Of a stretch of DNA of 64,000 nt, positions 57,180-64,000 are shown in pieces. The DNA is from Elusimicrobiota bacterium (GTDB taxonomy: Bacteria; Elusimicrobiota; Elusimicrobia; FEN-1173): assembly GCA_016714745.1 (NCBI GenBank), contig JADKCG010000017.1, forward strand, positions 1-64,000, given 5' to 3'. The translations under genes and the position numbers were made by a program. The stretch's first letter is position 1. Each line of letters begins with the position of its first letter. The notes beneath the pieces are model-generated. The model had not been told where the DNA came from. It saw nothing but the letters and a program-made list of their open reading frames with translations, and searched no databases.

Positions 57180-59585
57180 ATGCAATTCAAAGAAAACAAA
57201 TTAACCCGAATTGGCGCCTGTGTGTCGGCGGGGTCATTGCTTTTGGGGAACGCGACCCCTGCGCTGGCCGCCGCAACCGAAAATCAGGACCCGGTCGATC
57301 GCACCATTCTTCCACTGCGCGAACCCGTTTATCCGACCAGCCGTGTGCTGGATGTGCGGGAAGCCACACCGCCGCGCCATTTCGATGTCCGGCCGCCGGC
57401 CGGCGCGCCGAACGTTATGGTGGTTCTCTTGGACGATTTGGGGTTTGCCGGGACGAGCGCCTTTGGCGGGCCGGTTCCCACGGAGACTTTCGACCAGATC
57501 TCTCGCGAGGGTTTGCGGTATAACAACTTTCATACGACCGCCGTGTCTTCCCCCACTCGCGCGGCGTTGAAAAGCGGGCGCAATCATCACGTCAACAACA
57601 TGGGCGCTATCATTGAGACGGGCACCGCCTTCCCCGGGAACACTGGGCAAATTCCCGCCAATGTGGCGCCGTTGGCGGAGATGTTGCGCTTAAACGGCTA
57701 CGGCACCGGCGCTTTCGGCAAGTGGCATGAATTGGCGGCCTGGGAAGCGAGTGCGGCGGGCCCCTTTGACCGTTGGCCCACGCGGCAAGGGTTCGATAAG
57801 TTTTACGGATTTCTCGGCGGTGAGACCAATCAGTGGGCCCCGTTTGTGTACGACGGGACCACCGCCGTGGAGCTTCCTGAAGATCCCCAGTATCATTTCA
57901 TGGCGGACATGACGGACAAAGCCATCTCCTGGATGAAGTTTCAAAAGGCCCTGGCGCCGGAGAAACCGTTCTTTATGTATTTCGCCCCCGGCGCCACCCA
58001 CGCGCCCCACCATGTGCCGGCTGAGTGGATTGCAAAATGGAAAGGCAAGTTTGACGGGGGCTGGGATGTCCTCCGCAAAGAGATTTTGGCTCGGCAGATC
58101 AAACTTGGCATTGTGCCCAAGGGAACAAAACTGGCCCCCAAACCCGACGCTATTCCGGATTGGGACAAACTGACGAAAGATCAAAAAACGCTGTTCGCCC
58201 ACCAATTCGAAGTGTTCGCCGCCTTCTTGGATTATACGGACCATCACATCGGACGTTTGATCAAAGCGGTTGAAGAGGCCGGGCAAAGGGACAATACGAT
58301 GGTGGTGCTCGTCTACGGCGACAACGGCACCAGCGCCGAAGGCGGCGCCAACGGCATGTTCAGCGAGATGACATACTTTAACGGCGTGCAGGAAAAAGTG
58401 GAAGACATGCTGAAAGTCATGGACAAGTGGGGCGGCCCCGAAACCTATCCCCACATGGCCGCGGGCTGGGCCGTCGCCCTCGACACGCCCTACACCTGGA
58501 CCAAACAGGTCGGCTCCGATCCGGGTGGCACCAAGGTTGGCATGGCCATCCGCTGGCCCCGGGGGATCAAGGCAAAAAACCAAATCCGTTCTCAATTCGC
58601 CCACGTGATTGACGTGGCGCCGACGATTCTTGAGGCGGCGGGACTTCCGGAACCCAAGGTGGTCAACGGCGTCCCGCAACGTCCCATGGACGGGGTGAGT
58701 ATGCTCTATTCCTTTAACGATCCCAAAGCCAAAGAGCGCCACACCACTCAATACTTCGAAATGTTCGGAAACCGCGCCATTTACAACGACGGATGGTACG
58801 CGCGCACCATTCACCGCGCCCCTTGGGAACCCAAACCCCGTCGCCCGCTGGCGGACGACATTTGGGAACTCTACGATCTCCGCAAGGACTTCAGTTTGGT
58901 GACCGACCTCTCTAAAGCGAATCCTCAAAAGTTGGAGGAACTCAAAGCCTTGTTCATGCAAGAGGCGGAAAAGAACTACGCCCTGCCGATCGACGATCGC
59001 GTGTTTGAACGGATCATCGCTTCCAACGTTGGACGGCCGGACCTCATGGCTGGCCGTACCTCGATCACCCTGGCCGAGGGGATGGTGGGGATGACTGAGA
59101 ATACATTCCTCAACATCAAAAACCGCTCAAAAACCATCACCGCCGAGATTGACGTTCCCACGACGGGGGGGCAGGGGATCGTCATGGCTCAGGGAGGACG
59201 GTTTGGGGGCTGGGCGGTTTATGTCAAAGACGGGGTGCCGGCCTATGACTATAACTTTCTGGGGATGCAACGTTTCACCGTCGCCGGGAAAGAAAAATTA
59301 AAACCCGGCCCCACCACCCTGCGGTTTGAATTCGCTTACGACGGGGGAGGCGTTGGCAAAGGGGGGCTGGGCACCCTCTACGTTGACGGGAAAAAAGTCG
59401 CGGAAGGCCGAATTGAACGAACCCAGCCAGCCATCTTCTCCGCCGATGAAACAGCGGATGTCGGGATTGATTTGGCCTCGCCGGTGGTGGAAACCATCGG
59501 TGCGGAGCGGGCATCCAAATTTACCGGAAAGATTAGCCGAGTGACGGTGGAGGTGGCCCCTCTGGCCAACCCCGTTTCAAAATAA
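57180..59585 (+). CDS. Serine-type arylsulfatase 1
   Basis: 801 residues; ATG at 57180 with ggaggtaa upstream. Signal peptide ending ATPALAA. Alkaline-phosphatase-fold sulfatase: NVMVVLLDDLGFAGTSAFGG with the metal-binding Asp pair, formylglycine motif SSPTR with Ser123 as the residue to be modified, GYGTGAFGKWHE, FFMYFAPGATHAPHH, VYGDNGTSAEGG, and a C-terminal beta domain to about 800 (GQGIVMAQGGRFGGWAVYV). Hydrolyses sulfate esters in the periplasm or outside. Close paralogue of the next gene. Substrate unknown. Confidence 0.92.
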   Translation: MQFKENKLTRIGACVSAGSLLLGNATPALAAATENQDPVDRTILPLREPVYPTSRVLDVREATPPRHFDVRPPAGAPNVMVVLLDDLGFAGTSAFGGPVPTETFDQISREGLRYNNFHTTAVSSPTRAALKSGRNHHVNNMGAIIETGTAFPGNTGQIPANVAPLAEMLRLNGYGTGAFGKWHELAAWEASAAGPFDRWPTRQGFDKFYGFLGGETNQWAPFVYDGTTAVELPEDPQYHFMADMTDKAISWMKFQKALAPEKPFFMYFAPGATHAPHHVPAEWIAKWKGKFDGGWDVLRKEILARQIKLGIVPKGTKLAPKPDAIPDWDKLTKDQKTLFAHQFEVFAAFLDYTDHHIGRLIKAVEEAGQRDNTMVVLVYGDNGTSAEGGANGMFSEMTYFNGVQEKVEDMLKVMDKWGGPETYPHMAAGWAVALDTPYTWTKQVGSDPGGTKVGMAIRWPRGIKAKNQIRSQFAHVIDVAPTILEAAGLPEPKVVNGVPQRPMDGVSMLYSFNDPKAKERHTTQYFEMFGNRAIYNDGWYARTIHRAPWEPKPRRPLADDIWELYDLRKDFSLVTDLSKANPQKLEELKALFMQEAEKNYALPIDDRVFERIIASNVGRPDLMAGRTSITLAEGMVGMTENTFLNIKNRSKTITAEIDVPTTGGQGIVMAQGGRFGGWAVYVKDGVPAYDYNFLGMQRFTVAGKEKLKPGPTTLRFEFAYDGGGVGKGGLGTLYVDGKKVAEGRIERTQPAIFSADETADVGIDLASPVVETIGAERASKFTGKISRVTVEVAPLANPVSK

Positions 59586-59777
59586 TCTAGGCAAAACATG
59601 CGGAGATTAATCCGATTATTCTCCGCACGAATTGGACTTGGCTTTCTTTTTGACCAGAGGCATGCTCCGCGTCAGGGTCAACGGCGATGGTGTGGTATTT
59701 AAGTTCGCCTGGCACGAGCGCAGTTGGGACAAAAAAATGGTATTTTCCTCCAAAGTGTTAAATTCGAAGGGGAAACC

Positions 59778-62165
59778 ATGAAAAACAAACAATCGACTTG
59801 GTCTCGAATAACAAAAAGCGGATTGGCTTTGATCGTGGGGGGAACTCCGGCTTTGGCGCCAGCCCAAAAAACCGAAGGCCATCGCATCCCCGACGGGCTG
59901 GACCGTTCGGTCCTCCCCATTAAAGAACCCTCTTATCCCATCATCACGGAAATGGACGCCCGAAAGGCCCAGGCCCCTGGGCGGTTCAACGTGAAAGCGC
60001 CGGCTAACGCGCCGAACGTGGTGGTCGTGCTTTTGGATGATATCGGGTTCGGCCATTCCAGCGCTTTCGGCGGGCCGATCCATATGCCGAATTTGGATCG
60101 ATTGGCCGCCCACGGTCTTCGCTATAATCGGTTCCACACGACGGCATTAAGTTCCCCGACACGGACGGCTCTTTTGACTGGCTATAACCACCATTCCAAT
60201 AACGCCGGGGCCATCATGGAAGTGGCCACAGCCTTTCCCGGAAACACGGGGATTCGTCCGCAAACCATCACGCCGGTGGCCCAGGTGCTCCGAATGAACG
60301 GCTACAACACAGCCGCTTTCGGCAAATACCATGAAACCCCACCCTGGGAAGGATCCGTTTCTGGCCCCTACGACCGCTGGCCCACCGGATCGGGTTTTGA
60401 AAAGTTCTATGGTTTTATTGGGGGGGAAACCAACCAATGGCACCCCATGATCTACGACGGCACCACGCGGGCCTATCCCGACGTTGAGGCGCCCGGCTAC
60501 CATTTCACGACGGACATGACCAACCAGGCCATTCGTTGGATGAACACCCAGCAATCCCTCACGCCGGAGAACCCCTTCTATATGTATTTCGCACCCGGCG
60601 CCACGCACGCGCCGCACCACGTGCCGAAATCCTTCATTGAAAAATACAAAGGGAAGTTCGACCAAGGCTGGGACAAATTGCGCCAGGAAACGTTGGCGCG
60701 GCAAAAAAAGTTAGGCATTGTTCCCAAGAACACACGGTTGGCCCCGAAACCGACCGACATCAAAGATTGGTCAGTGTTGTCCGCGGACGAAAAACGGCTT
60801 TTCGCCCGGCAGATGGAGGTGTACGCCGGGTTCGCCGAACACACGGACATGGAAGTGGGAAGGTTGATACAGGCGATCGAAGCGCGGGGGGAAATGGACA
60901 ACACCCTGTTCTTTTACATCGTCGGGGACAACGGCTCCAGCGCCGAGGGCGGCATGATCGGCATGTTCAATGAAAACACTTATTTTAACGCGGTTCAGGA
61001 GACCCTGGACATGCAGTTACAACGGATCGACGAACTGGGGTCGGAAAAGACCTACAACCATTTCGCGGCCGGCTGGGCCATCGCCGGCAACACGCCGTTC
61101 ACCTGGTCCAAACAAGTGGCCTCGAACTTCGGCGGTACGCGTAACGGCATGGTGCTTCACTGGCCCGCTGGGATCAAGGCCAAAAACCAAATCCGTTCGC
61201 AGTTTCATCATGTCATCGATGTGGCGCCTACGATCTACGAAACGACGGGCGTTCCCGCCCCTCGGATGGTGAACGGGATCGAACAACGCCCCATCGAGGG
61301 ACTCAGCATGGCCTATTCATTTGAAAACGCCAAAGCGCCCGACGCTCGAAAAACCCAGTATTTTGAAATGATTGGCAACCGCGCCATCTATCACGATGGT
61401 TGGTTTGCCGGAACCATTCACAAGGCGCCCTGGGAAGCTCAACCGCGCCGTCCTTTGGCGGAGGATGTTTGGGAGCTTTACAACGTGAACGAGGACTTCA
61501 GCCAGTCACGCGATCTCGCCGCTAAATATCCGGAAAAACTCGAAGCGCTCAAAAAGCTATTCATGGAAGAGGCGGTCAAATTCAACGTCTTGCCCATTGA
61601 CGACCGAAGCATCGAGCGTTTTGATCCTATTATCGCTGGTCGTCCGGACCTCATGAACGGGCGCACGAAACTGGTTCTCTACGAAGGCGCGACCGGCATC
61701 CCCGAAAATGCGTTCATTAATGTTAAGAACACCTCGCTGGCCATTACCGCCGAGCTCGACGTCCCGGCCGGCGCCTCCGGCGTGATCCTCTGCCAAGGGG
61801 GGGACTTTGGTGGTTGGACGCTCTATCTGATGGATGGAAAACCCGCCTACACCTACAATTGGGTGGGATTGGAAACCTACACCGTGACGGCCACACAAAA
61901 GGTCCCGGCGGGGCCCCACACGCTTAAATTCGCCTTTGATTACTCGGGCGGCCGAGGGGCCGGAGGAAAGGGAACGATTTTCCTGGACGGCAACAAAATC
62001 GCCGAGGGGCTGATCGCAAAAACCAACGCCAACACCTTCGGCATCGACGAATCCGCCGATGTGGGCACGGACGAAAACACCCCCGTGTTCCCGGGATACC
62101 ACAAGAAAGAAAAATTCACCGGGAAGATCCGCCAAGTAACAGTGGAAACCTTCCCCGCGAAATAA
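59778..62165 (+). CDS. Serine-type arylsulfatase 2
   Basis: 795 residues from ATG 59778, chosen because aggggaaacc precedes it. Signal peptide (ITKSGLALIVGGTPALAPA). Same architecture as the preceding sulfatase: VVVVLLDDIGFGHSSAFGGP, SSPTR with Ser125 as formylglycine site, GYNTAAFGKYHE, MYFAPGATHAPHHVP, VGDNGSSAEGG and the C-terminal beta domain. The two genes are tandem duplicates separated by 192 bases. The extended length (about 800) with a C-terminal jelly-roll is the large arylsulfatase class. Confidence 0.92.
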   Translation: MKNKQSTWSRITKSGLALIVGGTPALAPAQKTEGHRIPDGLDRSVLPIKEPSYPIITEMDARKAQAPGRFNVKAPANAPNVVVVLLDDIGFGHSSAFGGPIHMPNLDRLAAHGLRYNRFHTTALSSPTRTALLTGYNHHSNNAGAIMEVATAFPGNTGIRPQTITPVAQVLRMNGYNTAAFGKYHETPPWEGSVSGPYDRWPTGSGFEKFYGFIGGETNQWHPMIYDGTTRAYPDVEAPGYHFTTDMTNQAIRWMNTQQSLTPENPFYMYFAPGATHAPHHVPKSFIEKYKGKFDQGWDKLRQETLARQKKLGIVPKNTRLAPKPTDIKDWSVLSADEKRLFARQMEVYAGFAEHTDMEVGRLIQAIEARGEMDNTLFFYIVGDNGSSAEGGMIGMFNENTYFNAVQETLDMQLQRIDELGSEKTYNHFAAGWAIAGNTPFTWSKQVASNFGGTRNGMVLHWPAGIKAKNQIRSQFHHVIDVAPTIYETTGVPAPRMVNGIEQRPIEGLSMAYSFENAKAPDARKTQYFEMIGNRAIYHDGWFAGTIHKAPWEAQPRRPLAEDVWELYNVNEDFSQSRDLAAKYPEKLEALKKLFMEEAVKFNVLPIDDRSIERFDPIIAGRPDLMNGRTKLVLYEGATGIPENAFINVKNTSLAITAELDVPAGASGVILCQGGDFGGWTLYLMDGKPAYTYNWVGLETYTVTATQKVPAGPHTLKFAFDYSGGRGAGGKGTIFLDGNKIAEGLIAKTNANTFGIDESADVGTDENTPVFPGYHKKEKFTGKIRQVTVETFPAK

Positions 62166-62175
62166 GCGAAAGAGG

Positions 62176-62303
<128 letters not shown>

Positions 62304-62327
62304 GGGAGGATATGAAGGAGTTCGATG

Positions 62328-64000
62328 ATGAGTGACAATGCCAAGTGCCCGTTTACTGGAAATGCTCGAAAAACCGCCGCCGGCGGAGGCACCTCCAACC
62401 GTGACTGGTGGCCTCGCCAATTGAACCTGGGTATTTTGCACCAGCACGCGCCATCGTCCAACCCCATGGGAGCCGATTTCAATTACGCGGAGGAATTTAA
62501 GAAACTTGATCTGCCCGCCTTAAAGAAAGATTTGTTCGCGCTTATGACCACCTCTCAGGATTGGTGGCCCGCGGACTGGGGCCATTATGGAGGATTGTTC
62601 ATTCGAATGGCCTGGCATAGCGCCGGGACCTACCGTACCGCCGACGGGCGCGGGGGCGCGGGCACGGGCAACCAACGATTTCCGCCAGTGAACAGTTGGC
62701 CCGATAACGGAAACCTGGACAAGGCTCGCCGTCTGCTTTGGCCCATCAAACGGAAGTATGGAAACAAAATATCCTGGGCCGATCTAATGATTCTGGCGGG
62801 CAACTGCGCGTTGGAATCCATGGGCTTTAAAACCTTTGGCTTTGGCGGGGGCCGCGTGGATATCTGGCAATCCGAAGAAGACATTTATTGGGGACGTGAA
62901 ACGTCTTGGCTGGGAGATAAACGCTACAGCGGCGATCGCCAATTGGAAAACCCCTTGGCCGCCGTTCAGATGGGGCTCATTTACGTGAACCCCGAAGGCC
63001 CCAACGGCAACCCCGACCCAAAACTCTCGGGCCGCGATGTGCGCGAGACGTTCGCCCGTATGGCCATGAACGACGAAGAAACGGTGGCGCTCGTGGCCGG
63101 GGGCCATACGTTCGGCAAAGCCCACGGCGCGGGAGACCCGAAACTTGTGGGACCCGAACCCGAAGCCGCCCCCATGGAAGAGCAGGGCCTCGGTTGGATC
63201 AACAAACTGGGCACTGGCAAGGGCGTCCATACCACCACCAGCGGCATTGAAGGCGCCTGGAAACCCAACCCCACCCGGTGGGACAACGGTTACTTCGATA
63301 TGCTGTTCGGTTACGAGTGGGAACTGGTCAAAAGCCCGGCGGGCGCCTGGCAATGGTTGGCCAAAGACGTCAAGCCCGAACACATGATTCCCGACGCCCA
63401 TGACCCGTCTAAAAAGAACCGGCCCATGATGACCACCGCTGACCTCTCGTTGCGTTTCGACCCGGCCTACGAGCCCATTTCCCGCCGGTTCCATAAGGAT
63501 CCAAAGGCTTTCGCCGACGCTTTTGCCCGCGCCTGGTTCAAGCTCACCCATCGTGACATGGGGCCCAAAACCCGTTACCTCGGCCCCGAAGTCCCGGCGG
63601 AAAACCTGATCTGGCAAGACCCGGTTCCTTCTTTAAATCATCCGCTGATCGACGCCAAAGACACGGCGCACTTGAAAGCCCAGGTGTTGGCTTCGGGCCT
63701 GTCGGTGTCGGAACTGGTGTCCACCGCCTGGGCGTCGGCGTCCACCTTCCGCGGCTCGGACAAGCGCGGAGGCGCCAACGGCGCGCGCGTTCGACTGGCG
63801 CCGCAAAAAGAGTGGGAGGTTAACCAGCCGGCGCAGTTGACCAAGGTTTTGGGCGCGCTTGAAACCATTCAGCGCGCCTTCAATGCCGCCCAAACGGGCG
63901 GTAAAAAAGTATCCCTGGCGGATCTCATCGTACTGGCTGGGGCCTGCGGTGTTGAATCGGCGGCCAAAGCCGCCGGGCATCCCGTGGCCGTGCCCTTCAC
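62328..64000 (+). CDS. katG: Catalase-peroxidase KatG (cut by the window end)
   Basis: 557 residues visible of about 730. Start at ATG 62328 (an ATG also directly precedes it) with gaaggag seven bases upstream and the usual N-terminus SDNAKCPF. Distal haem pocket Arg93, Trp96, His97 (RMAWHSAGTYR), Tyr219 of the Met-Tyr-Trp cross-link (MGLIYVNPEG), proximal His260 (VAGGHTFGKAHG). The second, non-haem half starts near residue 420 (LIWQDPVPSLNHPLIDAKD). Removes hydrogen peroxide in the cytosol. No frameshift. Its position after the sulfatases may be incidental. Confidence 0.96.
   Translation, partial: MSDNAKCPFTGNARKTAAGGGTSNRDWWPRQLNLGILHQHAPSSNPMGADFNYAEEFKKLDLPALKKDLFALMTTSQDWWPADWGHYGGLFIRMAWHSAGTYRTADGRGGAGTGNQRFPPVNSWPDNGNLDKARRLLWPIKRKYGNKISWADLMILAGNCALESMGFKTFGFGGGRVDIWQSEEDIYWGRETSWLGDKRYSGDRQLENPLAAVQMGLIYVNPEGPNGNPDPKLSGRDVRETFARMAMNDEETVALVAGGHTFGKAHGAGDPKLVGPEPEAAPMEEQGLGWINKLGTGKGVHTTTSGIEGAWKPNPTRWDNGYFDMLFGYEWELVKSPAGAWQWLAKDVKPEHMIPDAHDPSKKNRPMMTTADLSLRFDPAYEPISRRFHKDPKAFADAFARAWFKLTHRDMGPKTRYLGPEVPAENLIWQDPVPSLNHPLIDAKDTAHLKAQVLASGLSVSELVSTAWASASTFRGSDKRGGANGARVRLAPQKEWEVNQPAQLTKVLGALETIQRAFNAAQTGGKKVSLADLIVLAGACGVESAAKAAGHPVAVPF

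Noticed and set aside
57690..58961. Long minus-strand frame of 423 codons opposite arylsulfatase 1
   Set aside because: Shadow of a strongly supported sulfatase gene; no family motif and no ribosome binding site.

Overview
The window looks like about 64 kb of chromosome from a Gram-negative, probably uncultured bacterium. It carries many signal-peptide proteins, outer-membrane barrel proteins of the PorV/PorQ type, FlgD-Ig-like C-terminal domains and an AsmA-like protein. My best guess is an Elusimicrobiota-type or similar deep-branching lineage; this is an inference from gene content only. No rRNA, tRNA or CRISPR array was seen.

Layout. 1-1.35 kb (-): acyl-CoA synthetase fragment and an NTF2-like protein. 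1.5-7.3 kb (+): cassette A (FG-GAP surface protein, PorV-like/TPR protein, histidine kinase, OmpR-type regulator). 7.8-12.4 kb: two beta-propeller-like repeat proteins and a PorV-like protein. 12.4-17.15 kb: a nest of mobile elements. An IS4-family element lies inside a group II intron, which lies inside the terminal inverted repeat of a REP-associated transposase (RAYT) element, which cuts a repeat-protein gene. 17.6-23.7 kb (+): cassette B (fibronectin-III surface protein, PorV-like, TPR, kinase, regulator). 23.8-26.5 kb: lipoprotein, RNA ligase-like protein, GDT1-type transporter, nitroreductase. 26.7-30.5 kb (-): cassette C (PorV-like/TPR, kinase, regulator), followed by an SDR gene and a second FG-GAP protein (+). 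33.7-36.8 kb: a complete IS21-family element with defined ends. 36.9-38.4 kb: decayed MNT/HEPN toxin-antitoxin and ATPase remnants. 38.5-45.2 kb (-): Ca/Na antiporter, fatty acid desaturase, hybrid kinase and a GspE-type ATPase fused to a receiver domain. 45.3-55.7 kb: AsmA-like and several envelope proteins, and an acyl-CoA desaturase. 55.8-62.2 kb: radical-SAM sulfatase maturase with two serine-type arylsulfatases. 62.3 kb to the end: katG, cut by the window end.

The main biological theme is three paralogous cassettes that place a PorV-like outer-membrane protein and TPR repeats directly upstream of, and translationally overlapping with, a membrane histidine kinase and its regulator. Each is next to a secreted protein; those beside A and B, and the FG-GAP protein beside C, end in an FlgD-Ig-like domain. 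This resembles a surface-protein export or assembly module with its own two-component control, analogous to (but not shown to be) PorV/PorXY of type IX secretion.

Many otherwise well-conserved genes are split by single-base shifts, often in homopolymers, and a 128-base C-rich tract precedes katG. I read most of these as residual assembly errors and annotate such genes as single loci with the shift noted. The mobile-element and toxin-antitoxin remnants look genuinely decayed.
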